From Saprolegnia diclina VS20 (Eukaryota; Oomycota; Saprolegniomycetes; Saprolegniales; Saprolegniaceae), in assembly GCF_000281045.1 (NCBI RefSeq), contig NW_008246090.1, positions 651,732 to 691,419 of the forward strand: DNA of 39,688 nt, in the 5' to 3' direction. Both the position numbers and the translations under genes were made by a program. This document shows, piece by piece, positions 10,584 through 21,678 of this stretch (within the stretch, counting starts at the first letter, position 1; every line of letters starts with the position of its first letter). The notes below the pieces were generated by a model. It worked only from the letters and a program-made list of their open reading frames with translations, was not told the DNA's origin and did no database searches.

Positions 10584-12481
10584 ATGCGATCGATCTCTGC
10601 GCAAGCGCTCTTGCCGACGGCGAGGTACGCGCCGATCGACGCGGCGGTGCGCTGTGGCGTCTGCGCCCGAGCCTTCTCGGCTTTTCGCACCAAAGTCCAC
10701 TGCCACACGGTACTAGAACGTCCGCATTTTGATGTCACGATCCTTTCGTTGTAGTGCGGGGCGGTGGTCTGCAATGGGTGCGCGGTCGAAGTGCCCGTGC
10801 AGCAGCAGCGGCGAGATGCCATAGTCTGCGTTAGCTGCACGCGCGGCAAGAAGAAACAACCGGTGGCCGCTACTACGTTTGACGGTATTCTCTTTGACCC
10901 GGCCGACCTCGCGCCGCGTCAAGCGCCGATGGGGCCGCCGATCAAGGCCGTGGCACCGCCAGCGAAATACGCGGCAACCACACCCGAGCCGGATCTGAGT
11001 GCGTTCCAACTCCATGTGCTCCCAAACATCGAAACGACGCTCGAAGTGGATGACGACGACGACGACGAGTTGGCTGTCTTTGGCAGCAGTCGCGGCGTGA
11101 TTCCTGCAGCCGAACTCGTCCAGCCCGATCAGTTTGTGCCGTCCTTGAGCCGCATGCGCTGCCACCGCTGCCGGCGCCTTCTTTTGCTGCACGCGCGGCA
11201 CCACTGCAGCGCGGTACACGACCCAATGCGTATTCTCCTTTGACACTATAATTGTCTAGTGCGCCGAGGTGTATTGCCGGAGCTGTGTCAACGCGTATGT
11301 GACCGAGTCGCACTACCGCCTCTCGAGCATCGACATTTGTCGGACATGCAGCCTCATCCAAGCCATGTTTGGGTCGTTCAAGGAATGCCGGTGGGTACAC
11401 AAGTCGCTGCCGTCGACGGCCTTTCCGCCGGGCGTCCAGGTCAAAGTTCGATGCCCGTTGTATGTGAACCGCACGGAATTTGCGCGCAAAATCGCCGAGC
11501 TCAAGTTTCTCGAAGAAGTCGACTTGGTGCCGTGGAATCACCTGCCGCAGCGCGGTCTCTGGAGCATCGAGCCGCCGAGCTGCGACGAGTGCGGCCTCCA
11601 GCTACGACGCAGCACGCGCGCGCGGTGTGGCATGGTACGTTCCAGGCATGTATGGACGTGTCTCCATCGCCGCTTAGTGCGACCTCGTCTACTGCCTCGG
11701 CTGCACGACGCTCAAGTTTACGCGTCCGCCCCACAAGCTCGAGCTCGAAGATATCCACGTTTGCCGGACATGCGTCGCCACGTTCGAGCGCTGGAACCGA
11801 ACGCGCAGCAAGCAGCTCTGGAAAACGTGCGCGACGGTGTATGCAAAAGCATCGGGGACCCACGTCGACCCGGATTCGGCGCCGCCTCCGACAAGCCCCG
11901 CGGGTTGGCTGCGCAGCCGCCCGAGTGCCGAGATGGTCCAAAAGGCGAGTCGATCCAGCGGTAGCAACAAAGACAGCCACCTGAGCCTCGACACGACGCG
12001 GCGTCCCAGTGGCGATGCCGACGACCGGCGGCTCAGCTGCGGCGGACGAGACAGCCTCGACAATGGCCGACGCCTCAGTTGTGACGCTCGAAGCAGCATC
12101 GGTTACGATGCCCGTGGTAGCATCGGTTGTGACGCCCGAGGCAGCGTCGGTGGCCGGGATAGCCTGCTCGACGGCGGACGGCCAAGCGACGGCGGCCGAC
12201 CACGCCGCTCCAGCTGCGACGCGAGACACACCGCGCAGGCCCCGGAGGCGGGCCGACCGCGCATGTGCTCTGCGCCCGTGCGCCCGCGCTTTAGCGCGGC
12301 CGACATCCCACCACCAACTCCACCGACAATGTCGGCAGACGACGAGGCGCTCTTGCGGTCGATTGAGCGCAATTTGCGCGTGTCGGAAGCCATTGCACGA
12401 ACGATTGAGTGCGCCGAAGCGGGTGTCGAGCCGGCGCTTCACCACCAAGGACGGCCGCGCCGCCACTCGATCTCGGGCTGA
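10584..12481 (+). CDS. Three-finger FYVE-like protein with Ser/Arg-rich tail (array gene 4)
   Basis: Four exons (10584-10709, 10755-11213, 11260-11634, 11678-12481) with phase-0 introns of 45, 46 and 43 nt give 587 residues. Finger 1 has CGVC...TKVHCHT|CGAVVC. Finger 2 has CHRC...ARHHCSA|CAEVYC. Finger 3 has CDEC...RARCGM|CDLVYC and lacks the histidine-rich patch. An acidic run of aspartates lies in the finger 1-2 linker. The finger 2-3 linker (GSFKECR ... LKFLEEVDLVP) matches array genes 1, 3 and 6. After finger 3 comes a low-complexity Ser/Arg/Asp/Gly tail of about 200 residues with an eight-residue repeat, then the helix SIERNLRVSEAI seen also at the end of array gene 3. Genes 3 and 4 are clear tandem paralogues 214 nt apart. 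The tail may be phosphorylated (inference). Confidence 0.8.
12083..12154 (+). repeat. Three-copy 24-nt coding repeat
   Basis: Three tandem units encode DARSSIGY, DARGSIGC and DARGSVGG inside the tail of array gene 4. Related DAR and GGR motifs flank it, so the whole tail probably grew by slippage. Confidence 0.75.
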
Positions 12482-13184
12482 CCTCCGCCATGCGAGCGTA
12501 TTTAATGTATACAATGCATGGCTCTGTATTCTGGTCGAGTAGCCAACTGGAAGAATGACACGCAAAGGAGCTCAAAGGAGATGTCCTCTTGTTGAAAGCA
12601 ACTCGAGTATATTAATATCTATGTATTTGTATCGGTATGGGCCGAATAAAACTCACCGTCGATTTTTCTATAGAACCAATCAGAATGTGTCGTCTTAATA
12701 AGCTGACCAATCAACATGTGCGACCCAACAGATTTCAAAGCCGGGCACCACGCTGCGTGGCACCTTGTGAAGCACGAGTGGCTTTGACGAGTCGATGCTC
12801 GTTCACAGCAGAGCAATTGAGACGTGAAGGGCGCACTAGTGTCCAAGGCAGTGTGCCGAGGGTGCAAGGCACCAGCGTGTGGTCAACCATGTGGGAAATA
12901 GCTTGTCGAACTTCTCACTTGGTGCGATGCCAGAGACGTTGTTGCGTCTTTTTGTGTCCATGATAGCAGTAGCAGATGTTGGCGACCAGGTCCAAGACAT
13001 TGCTCCAAGACCAAGCAAGGGCATTGCGCCGCGCTTCAGCATCGAGTCATTCGCTCTCAAGGCCACGGAGGCCGCGACGAAGCCATCAGTGCGGCGGCTG
13101 CTGACCACGGACCACCATCACTTGAGTCATGTGGTCGTCGTGGCTGAACCGTCGTCGAGGCACCAGATGTGGGGCGTGTCCAGA

Positions 13185-13240
13185 TGTGGTGACTGCGGCA
13201 GCAATCGGCAGCAATCCCCAAATGGTGTGCGTTCGTGACG
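13185..13240 (+). pseudogene. Possible FYVE second-half remnant
   Basis: One frame reads CGDCGSNRQQ; after a one-base shift the next reads NPQMVCV. This parallels CGDVVC ... NRQEWPQVTVCVSC of the last exon of array gene 1 with a deletion. The match is short and needs a frameshift, so it is tentative. Confidence 0.28.
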
Positions 13241-13894
13241 ACCCTTCCCGCGCGTGTGCTTGCCTCTATCCGTGTACTCTACGGCGCGTCGCCTCTGTTG
13301 CCGCCACCGTTCCAGAGCCAAGAGCCAAGGGCGATATCACCGCTGGCGCCAAGGCGTGGACGGTATGGCCGTCACTTTTTGGTCTTGGTGTCAAGTCGTG
13401 GTGTCAAGTCCACACCACCCATGGTGTGCGCTGACCTCAGACCAATGAGACCAGTCGCTAGACTTCCTCTATTTCCGACTTTACTGTGACGGACCTCGTG
13501 AGTTGCCAAGAGCTTCAACGTAACGTTATTTAAAAGCCTGTCGCTGGGGCTACACTAGTCTTGCAGGCGCTATGTAGCACGGAGCTTGCAGAAAAGCGAC
13601 GCGGCGAATTGCTCGTACCGCTTCGTGCTTGGTGACGCTCTGCTTGTGTCTCTGCATGGATCGTGTGTTGTGGGCACACGCGAGGCTAGATACAGAGCGT
13701 CATCGATGAGCGGTTTGGTGACCCATACTAGGTCGGCGCTTGCACAACGTCGTGGCTATTTGTGGCCGGTCCGACGTCGCTGCCTTCTTCTTCGCGACGT
13801 TGACTTCAGCTGCCATCATCATTCGTGTTCGAGGACGTCGTGGGCTCATCGGCAGCCGTTGGAACGTTGTCTTCGTCGCGTCGTGCCACGGTGC

Positions 13895-13965
13895 GCGCTG
13901 CCCATCACTGCAAAGTGCATTTCAGCACGGTGCGGTCGCACACTGGCTGTTTGCATCAATCGACC
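13895..13965 (+). pseudogene. Possible FYVE finger remnant around a lost splice junction
   Basis: CATCACTGCAAA followed by GTGCATTTCAGCACGG and then TGCGGTCGCACACTGGCTGT keeps the order HHCK, donor-like GT, then CGxxxxxxC of intact fingers, with the intron shrunk to about 19 nt. It may be the lost first finger of array gene 5, which has one finger fewer than its relatives. Confidence 0.28.
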
Positions 13966-14330
13966 CATCGAATAAGGTTTAATCCATGGGTTTAATCGAC
14001 ATCGTTTGGTCTTTTCTACAACGTTCTTTGTTGAACGTTGTACTTCAAGCCGTGCTTGCTGTTGAAGGCGACATCACGAACGTGCTCCCAAGTGTGCTGC
14101 CGTAGCGTCGGCCGCGCTCAAAGCGCTGTCGAGCCAACCAGCACGAGACATTTGGCATGGCGACCGAAAGCCTGCACTCGAGCGTGTCTTGCTGTCGCGC
14201 CACGCGCGGGCAGCAACGCCACCAGGTGGTGCGTATAAAACCCATTTAACGCATGTGTGCCGATCACCCAAGTGCAGAGTGGACCCAGGTTGAATCGAAT
14301 CCAGCGCGTCATTTTCGAACTCGCTGGCCA

Positions 14331-15232
14331 ATGACGACAACGACGCTTGTGAAGAAGGCCCTTAGCGTCCCGCCGTCGCGCTGCGCGTGCTGCAACCGGG
14401 ACTTTGCCTTTTACCGAAAGCGTCACCACTGCCACGAGGTACTACGAACCTTTGTGGCATCATCATGCTCAAGTGGCCTCCTCTATTCTAGTGCGGTGCC
14501 GACGTTTGCAAAGCTTGTACGACGAGTGCGCACAACTGCCCGCTCAAAGTCTGTTTAACGTGCCTTGTCGAGCCCACCGATTCGCAACGTGGACGCGAAG
14601 CGTCCAAGCGTAGCCAGCGCAGCACTTCGAGCGCGTCCAGCGTCATTTCTTCGTCGCGCGACTACGGCTACGTTCTCGACTACAACTGGATTTACCCGTG
14701 GCCCAAGCCGCCCATGCTCGACAACGACACCGAGCGCATCAAGATCGTGGCCGCCCTCGGCGTCCTCGATGCGCCGCGCACAGATTTCTTCGAGTCGATC
14801 TGCCACTTGGCCATCACGACGATGGAGACGGCGATTGCAGTCGTCAGCGTCCTCGACAAGGACCGTGAGTGGATCGTCGACAGCATCGGCTTGACGCCGC
14901 GCGAAGTCCCCCGGGACGCATCCTTTTGCGCGCACACAGCCCGGAGCACCGAGCCACTGGTCGTGCTCGACACACACTACGACGACCGGTTCCGGGAAAA
15001 CCCGCTCGTGACCGGGTCGCTTCGCGTCCGCTTCTACGCCGGGTGGCCCATCGTGGCGCCGTCCGGCTGCATCATTGGCGCCGTCTCTGTCATGTCGGAT
15101 CGACCGCGTACGTACTGCGACGTGGCCAAGCTCCAGCTGCCTGCGCGGCTCGCCACTGCGCTCTTCTTCAAGCCGCCGGGGCGCGCCCCCGACACCGTCT
15201 ACCACATTTCGCACGAGTTCGAACTCGATTGA
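14331..15232 (+). CDS. FYVE-GAF protein (array gene 5)
   Basis: Two exons (14331-14438, 14492-15232) with one 53-nt phase-0 intron give 282 residues. The single finger has C18, C21 and RKRHHCHE, then CGADVC and a VCLTC end. A Ser-rich linker, WIYPWPKPP and a GAF domain at about 111-265 follow (LDAPRTDFFE, FCAHTARS, NPLVTGS, RFYAGWPI). The GAF end differs from the relatives: VSVMSDRPRTYC replaces FVLDxxPR, and the last helix is changed. An in-frame ATG at 14253 would add 26 residues; 14331 is preferred because it resembles the short leaders of the other genes. It equals finger 2 plus GAF of genes 2, 7 and 9, so one finger-exon unit is missing. Confidence 0.82.
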
Positions 15233-17573
15233 ATGTCGTCGTCGTATTGTATCCATATAGTAATAGCAGCTGTAGTCTTTGTAATGTCGTGATGCAGGCA
15301 GCGTCAGCGTCGTGCGCGTCGGGTTGTTGACGCTTTTGCGATCCGAGCGTCAGTAGTATGTACACGGAAACGACCACGGCATTGGCAATGGTCCAAGTCC
15401 GATGGCGCGCGGCAGAGCTGATGCTGGTATTTCGAGTGTAGAGGCGAGGTTGTGGTCAAGATACTGCTTGCGTTCGATGGCCATGCTATGCCACCGTGCA
15501 TGTTTATGCGGCGGCGACGACAAAAACACGAGCCGAAGCCGCTTGGATGGTCCGCAGGCGTATGCTACCACCCACCACACTAATCTCATGCCGAATGCGC
15601 ATGTACTATCAATACCCTGACGCACGCAGTTCGTTCGCACACGTTTGCGCTGGCGGCAGTTACGCATCGACCGCAAGTAGTTGGCAAGGCTACGCGCTGG
15701 AACAGTTTAGCGAATTGTTTAGTGGAGATTAGAGTCACTACACCGAGCAGCACCGCCATCACCGCGCATCACCGATAACACCGCGCCACCACACGATTCG
15801 ATGGAGACCAGGCGTTTCAGCCGTTTCGCTGCAACGAGCTTTGCACACAAGCTCGTGTCCATTCATTCCTTTGCGCGCCCTTTCCAGTGCAGTAACGATG
15901 ACGTTTCACTAGTAAAAGGATAACAAGTCGTGTCGTGTGTGATCATGCCAGCACCAAACGGGAATTGTGATCCGGCAATCAGTGCATCCTCTGCTGTAGT
16001 GTACTAAAATACAGCAAACGTATAGCACGCCACCGACATGGCTAGAGCTTTGAAATTCCACGTCTATCACATCCATTCTTTGAGCAGAGCGCTTTCATCG
16101 ACATTAGATTGTCGTGATTCGTAAGGCGCTCCGTATCGCAAACGACAACTCGAATGAGCGATAGAACGCAAGCCGCTTTGCCACCGTCGCTTCAAAACCC
16201 ATGAGCATATTTTCACAGCTCTCGTAGCTTGCTTGACTTTCCGGCCAACCGCGTGATGTGTGGCTCGCAAGCCCCTTCTGCAAACTCACCAACCCGAGCC
16301 CCACAGTCTAGAACAAGGAAGTTTAAAACGGAGCAGAACCAGGCAATCGGTGTCTCTTGCGTCAACGTCCCCGCACCCAGCGCTGCCCAATACTTCAGTG
16401 TTCGTATGGGCATCGTCTTGTTGCACTGATCTTACAACCAGAGCGGCTACGTACATATACATAAATGTATCAACGCAAACCAACGCCACGACATATACTA
16501 GTTTCCTTCGACCGACTTCAACAGCAACCTACTACTGTAGTTTCCCAGAATGAATCGACCAGCCTTGAACCTTATCATCGGACAAAATCTTGGATCGCAC
16601 GGGCGTCGCTGGGATGCACACCGCCGCTTCGGGTACCATACTTTCATGCAATCACGGTGCGGGTTTTGAACACAATCGTTCGACAGATTGCTGGTACTAT
16701 TGATCCCGCTCGAGTAATATAAAGTCGCGCTTAAAGTGGCCGTCATTTCTCGATACCTGGCGAGACACACGTCCGAACTAACGTCATGGGGCTTTTGTGG
16801 CTGACCAAGCCACTCCAGCTTCGCCATCCAAACGTCACAATGTGAGGCGTGGGAAATTGAGAAGCTCACATTCACAACGACCAAGCTTAAAGCGCTTCCG
16901 TTCATCCGTCTCATCCAAAGTCTACAATCTCGAATCTCGAGCAAGTCAGTGTCCATTCAAAGATCCAGGTTAAAGCGATGCACTTGCACATCAGCGCTTT
17001 TGCCCTTGCAAAGCATGTCCTACTGTAGGACAGGCTGGGAAGGGTCGCGAGCACCCACGACCAGATCGATACCCGACGTCGTGATGCGAGGGTGGACGGT
17101 CACGATCGTTGACGCAGCGGACCTTTCTTTGCACATGTTGCGGTGTGCGGTGCTCCTTGGTTACGTACTCATGTTCAAAAGATCTGAATCCAATGACGCA
17201 AACACAAATGCATCGCGATTCTAAATCGTCGACCCAGATCCCTCGACGACGATGACGAAATATGCTGGATGAACGCAGAGCCACCGGAACACGCGCGTTA
17301 TTGTTGAAGCCGAACTTCAACGTCGTCGTGTGATGACGGAGGGTCACCGCAAGCTGTCACCGCAGTCCCTTGCGTTGGACGTCCCACGCTGGACCAGGTC
17401 CGGATGCGACTTTGGTCAGGCGAGCGCTCGCTTACCGTAGCAGTGCAGGCGCAGGCCGCCGACTCGATTACGCGCCGAGAAACATAGTGCGCAGAGTACC
17501 AAGTCTGGTGCGAAACTGCATCTTCACAGTCGGACAGCATCACGGTGATGTTATACACCACATGTTTTCAGTG
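15233..17573. other. Intergenic spacer
   Basis: About 2.3 kb with no supported gene. Around 16735-16980 one plus-strand frame reads WEIEKLTFTTTKLKALPFIRL, which could be a worn leucine-rich or ankyrin-type remnant, but stops interrupt it and I cannot place it. No tRNA, repeat array or transposon ends seen. Confidence 0.45.
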
Positions 17574-18107
17574 ATGGCACCCACGCAGTGGGCGAGCACT
17601 ACACGTCGTGCGCGTTGTGGGGTCGCGGCCGTCGTTTTTGTGTCGTCTTATTCGCACCGACGGACGCCCTCGCTGTCTCGGCGGTTCATAGCCAGTGGGA
17701 ACTGAGCCTCATATCCACGGTACCAGGTGTAGTAGCTTTGGTGAAGACGCGTCTGTCCACTGCTTGCACTGCACGCGATAGATATACCAGTGGCTCCATG
17801 GCGACGTCATGATATGCCCAAACGGGTGCGTGCACTTCGAGAAAACCAGTTGCGCGCGAAGAAGGCCAAGCTTCTTCGCCAGTGAAATTTCGTGCTGAAC
17901 CGTGTTGACGGAGCGACGGCGAGTCAACAGCGAAGCGGCCGCCCGCAGCTGCGCCATGGAACCAGCATGCTCATTTTATCTGCACCGCACGTGTGGTTGC
18001 CACAGTGTCCCTTGGATGTCTCGTCGCGACGGTGCAAGCACGCTCTCTGACAACATGCACCACGAGCGACCAGCCACAACGGAGGTGCGTGTTTGCACCG
18101 GCTCGGA
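17574..18107 (+). pseudogene. Decayed N-terminal FYVE fingers of array gene 6
   Basis: At 17575-17665 the sequence reads APTQWASTTRRARCGV, close to APEQWTPLDDRHMCGVC of array gene 1; the rest (GRRF, VVLF) needs a frameshift. At 17715-17785 a donor-like CACGGTACC and a TAG are followed by FGEDASVHCLHC, resembling a second half-finger with its first cysteine lost. At 18080-18107 TTEVRVCTGS resembles the finger end SFEVRICIDC of array gene 7 and is still in frame with the GAF exon downstream. Together these trace a finger pair in the right order upstream of a gene that has lost them. Each piece is weak alone; their order and position make the case. Confidence 0.42.
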
Positions 18108-18225
18108 TGCGGTGAAGCGAGTGTGGTATGTTGCGATCAGACGCGGCGCCTGTAGACATGCCATTACGAACACCGACACGGCCGCGACCGCTGACGCAAC
18201 AACACATATTTCAATTCACCGCAGC

Positions 18226-19785
18226 ATGCTCATGGAACGAACCAAGCGGCTCATCTCGATCGAGGAGCTCGAAGACAGCGAGAGCTCCGGCATCTTTGCG
18301 GCCCCGAACGGTTCTCGGTCGCAGACGTCGATCCTCGTCAAGAGCAGTTGGCCGTACCCGTGGAAGCAACCGCCCGCCATCGCCGACGAACGCGACCGCC
18401 TTGCTGCACTGCGCCAGTTTGACGTGCTCGACACGCCGCCCGAGCGCGTCTTTGAGGTCATTTGCGAGCTCGCAACGAGCGTGCTCCAGTGCCCAATCGC
18501 AGGCGTGACCTTTCTCGATACCGACCGCCAGTGGTTCAAGGCTCGCCGCGGCTGGATCGAAGCTGAGATCCATCGCGACATTGCCTTTTGCGCCCACACT
18601 GTGGCGTGCGCCGAGCCCATGGTTGTGCTGGACGCGAGCCGCGACACCAAGTTCGCGCTCAACCCGCTCGTGCTCGGACCCACCGGCGTCCGTTTCTACG
18701 CCGGTGCGCCAATCACGACGGCGGCCGGACACGCAATTGGGACGGTGTGCGTCTATGACACGCGTCCGCACGACTCTGTCGACATGGCGACCCTCGAAAA
18801 GCTCGCGAGCGTTGCACTCCTCCACCTCGAAGACCGCTTGCGGGCGCCGGTGGCGACCGAAGTTCAAGACGACACGTTGAGCGCATTTGAAGGACCCGTG
18901 CTCTCGATGCATGAGCTCTTGCGCATGCGCGACTGCGTCCCGAAAGCTCAGTGCAGTCGCTGCACTCGCTGCCACCGCGCGTTTACCCTCTTCCGCCACA
19001 AAAAGCATTGCCGTGCGGTACGCATATCGTCTGTAGCAAACCACTCACTTTGACTAGTGCGGTGAAGTCTTTTGCAGCTTTTGCGCGCTGCCGACGCGCG
19101 CCCAGCAGCGCCGGGGGCCGCGCGTCTTCAAGATCCACGTGTGTCTTACGTGCATCAACATTGGCACGGTCCTGGGTCATTTCCGACTCTGCCGCAGCGT
19201 GCGCAACTCGCTCCATGGAAGCAACGACGGCGCGGACGAGGCTTTGACACCGAAAGAACTCGAGCAAATCCAGCGTCTCGAAGACAAAGACACGCTGTCG
19301 CCGACCCGGCTCATGCCGACGAGCGAGTGCATTCCGTTTGACGAGCGCGGGTGCTGCCACGTGTGTAGCCGCCACTTTAACCTGTTTCGACCCAAACACT
19401 CGTGCCGTGTGGTAGGATCTCGTATGGAGGTTGAGCGTGATCTTGAGCGTACTTTGTCTAGTGTGGGGACGTGGTCTGCAGTCACTGCTCCAAGAAAAAG
19501 CTCGCGATCGTCGATGGCACCAACGAAACTGAGATGGAGCCCGTGACTGTGTGCGTCGAGTGCAACGTGACGTTGACCAACACGGCGCTTCGTGACGACA
19601 CGATGCCGCTGGCGTTGGCATCGGACTTTGAGGCGTTCAACAACAGTCGCCGTGAACGCAACTCGATGAAGAACGCGCTGGACACGGTGAAGACCCTTCT
19701 CGTCTCAGCCGACGAGCGCACACTGTCGGCGGGCCGGTCGTCGCTCGCAGACAAGCCGACCGAGTTGACTCCTGCTGGGGCGTAG
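18226..19785 (+). CDS. GAF-FYVE-FYVE protein (array gene 6)
   Basis: Three exons (18226-19017, 19058-19411, 19462-19785), phase-0 introns of 40 and 50 nt, 489 residues. A GAF domain at about 48-205 follows WPYPWKQPP and shows LDTPPERVFE, QWFKARRG, FYAGAPI and IGTVCVYD. Finger 1 (about 243-295) has HKKHCRA|CGEVFC; finger 2 (about 361-412) has KHSCRV|CGDVVC and ends VTVCVEC. The inter-finger linker (GTVLGHFRLCRSVR ... IQRLEDKD) closely follows that of array gene 1, and the gene matches the last 60 percent of gene 1. The reading frame stays open upstream to 17902, but the sequence there is finger debris. The chosen start (18226) is an ATG in a good coding stretch; 18232 is an alternative. Probably derived from a gene-1-like five-module ancestor. 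Confidence 0.82.
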
Positions 19786-20179
19786 TCAACTAGTTCATTG
19801 CATGCGACTAACTTATGCGGAATGTAACCGACTTTGATGTGATTGGCTACCTCGGCCGTTTCGCGGTCCGCCACATGGCACTCACAATGGCGATTTGGTC
19901 ACACGACTCGATTCGACCTATCTGACTCGATCATTGCAGATGTTAAAGTATAGCGCAAGATGCCGCATTGCACCAGCTCGAGTCCTTTGTACTAGGTACT
20001 TCGTACTGGTATTATTATTGTGTGCGTGCGGCAAACTCGGACGGGCAAGGCAGTCGCACCCAGCAACCCGGTCCTTCCCAACCAGATGGTGCCACCCAAG
20101 TGGTGTGGACCAATCGGCTGACGCGCCACGGTTCCCATCGGCGTCGGCCACACACGTCGCGCAGTTCCGATTCCGCGTC
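19786..20179. other. Intergenic spacer
   Basis: About 390 nt between array genes 6 and 7. It probably holds the 3' end of one and the promoter of the next; no element is distinct enough to name. Confidence 0.5.
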
Positions 20180-21250
20180 ATGCCGCCACCGATCGCCGCC
20201 GACGACGTGCTCACAGCCGAGCAGTGGGTGCCGTTCTCGGAGCGCGCGTCCTGTGCGTCGTGCGCCCATGGCTTTACGGTCTTTCGCCAAAAGCACAACT
20301 GTCAAAGGGTACAACCTTCTTGGATATGCCAGTGGCATTGCGACGTACTATGGCTTAGTGCGGCGAAGTCGTGTGCGGGCACTGCCTTGTGCCGCGCCGC
20401 GCCGAAGCCCTCGACACGTCGTTCGAGGTGCGTATCTGCATTGACTGCATTTCGGTTTGCGAAAAGCACGTGCACCAAAGCGCGTCGTGCTTTGTGTGCA
20501 CCCGTCGCTTCTCCCTCCTTCGGCGCAAGTACCGCTGCGACGAGGTCGTCGACGTCTTTGCGCTCTCTCTCACACGCACACTAGTGCGGCGAAGGCGTCT
20601 GCAAGAAATGCCACGTGACCAAGCGCGACCATAGCACCTCGCGCGCCGTGCGTCAAGCCCGCGTCTGCACCAATTGCATGCTGCGCGAGACACCACCCAA
20701 AGTACAATCGTCGTCGAACGTCGTGTCCCTTCTCGATTTGTCGGCGCCACACACCTCGGGCGATGTGCCGCTGCCGCCAGACGAAGAGGCGCGGCTTCAC
20801 GTCCTTGCGAGCTACGGACTACTCGATACGCCCCACGAGGCTGCGCTTGACGTTGACTGCAAGCTCGCGCGGAAGCTCATGCGGTGCCCCATGGCTGGGC
20901 TGAGCCTCATGAGCCGCGACCGCCAGTGGTACAAAGCGCGCTGCGGCTTTGACGAGACGGAGTTGCCGCGAGCTGTCGCGTTTGGCGCCTACGTTGTCGC
21001 GACCAAAGCCCCTCTCGTCGTGCTAGATACGCTCGACGACGACCGGTTCCGAGAGAATCCGATCGTGACGGGTCCGGCCAAGGTGCGCTTCTACGCCGGG
21101 GCGCCGATTCTGGCGCCGAGTGGCCATGCCATTGGGACGGTGTTTGTCTTGGACACGGAGCCCCGCGCCTCGTGCAACGTTGAGCCTCTTCAGCAGCTCG
21201 CTGCTGTCGCGATGGCCAACATCGAGCGTCACAAGCCAACCGACCGGTAG
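20180..21250 (+). CDS. FYVE-FYVE-GAF protein (array gene 7)
   Basis: Three exons (20180-20308, 20359-20544, 20585-21250), phase-0 introns of 50 and 40 nt, 326 residues. Finger 1 has C25, C28 and QKHNCQR|CGEVVCGHC, so one histidine of the HHC patch is Asn. Finger 2 (about 86-137) has RRKYRCDE|CGEGVCKKC. The donor of intron 2 is GTCGTC instead of the usual GTACG. The GAF domain spans about 160-315 (LDTPHEAALD, QWYKARCG, NPIVTG, FYAGAPI, IGTVFVLD) and lacks the PWPKPP lead-in found in genes 1, 2 and 5. The inter-finger linker is the shortest in the array. The gene converges on the minus-strand zinc-repeat gene 429 nt downstream. Confidence 0.83.
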
Positions 21251-21678
21251 GACGACCCAACGAGCTTTGAACATGCGTTTGCACGCTGCGGTTTTTCGAA
21301 AAGATGTATCTGTTGTCTGCTCTGCTGGCGAGCAGCTGAAGGCGCAGATGCTGTTTCCCGCAGCTATTTCTGCCATGTACCTCCGCGATAGCTCCAGCTA
21401 GAGTTCCCGCTGCAGGCGCCTACGTGTGGCATGTAGCTGCAATGGCTGGGTGATCACTGCCCACGGTGGTCAAGTGACCGCGTTGGCCTTTCTCGAAAGC
21501 GTATCTTTGGAACTGGTGACCGGATCCGGATAGAGAGGGTTTGCGGTCAGGGGCCGCAGTCGCCAACACTCGCCAAACGCAAGAGGACGCCAATGGCTTA
21601 TTGTACACGGTGGTCCGGGCGGCGACGATGAATGTGTCGGGCAACGCGACGCCGACAACCTCGTGACGGTGCAGCTCG
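21251..21678. other. Intergenic spacer between convergent genes
   Basis: About 430 nt between the 3' ends of array gene 7 and the zinc-repeat gene. Nothing recognisable. Confidence 0.5.

Larger units (their letters stand above)
12482..14330. other. Intergenic spacer with finger remnants
   Basis: About 1.85 kb between array genes 4 and 5. There is no intact gene. Two short finger-like remnants at 13185-13240 and 13895-13965 are listed separately. The rest shows nothing recognisable on either strand. Confidence 0.5.

Noticed and set aside
16498-16956. 152-codon minus-strand frame and a leucine-rich plus-strand stretch
   Set aside because: Neither gives a clear family likeness or joins to other exons. 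A worn repeat-protein remnant is possible but cannot be supported.
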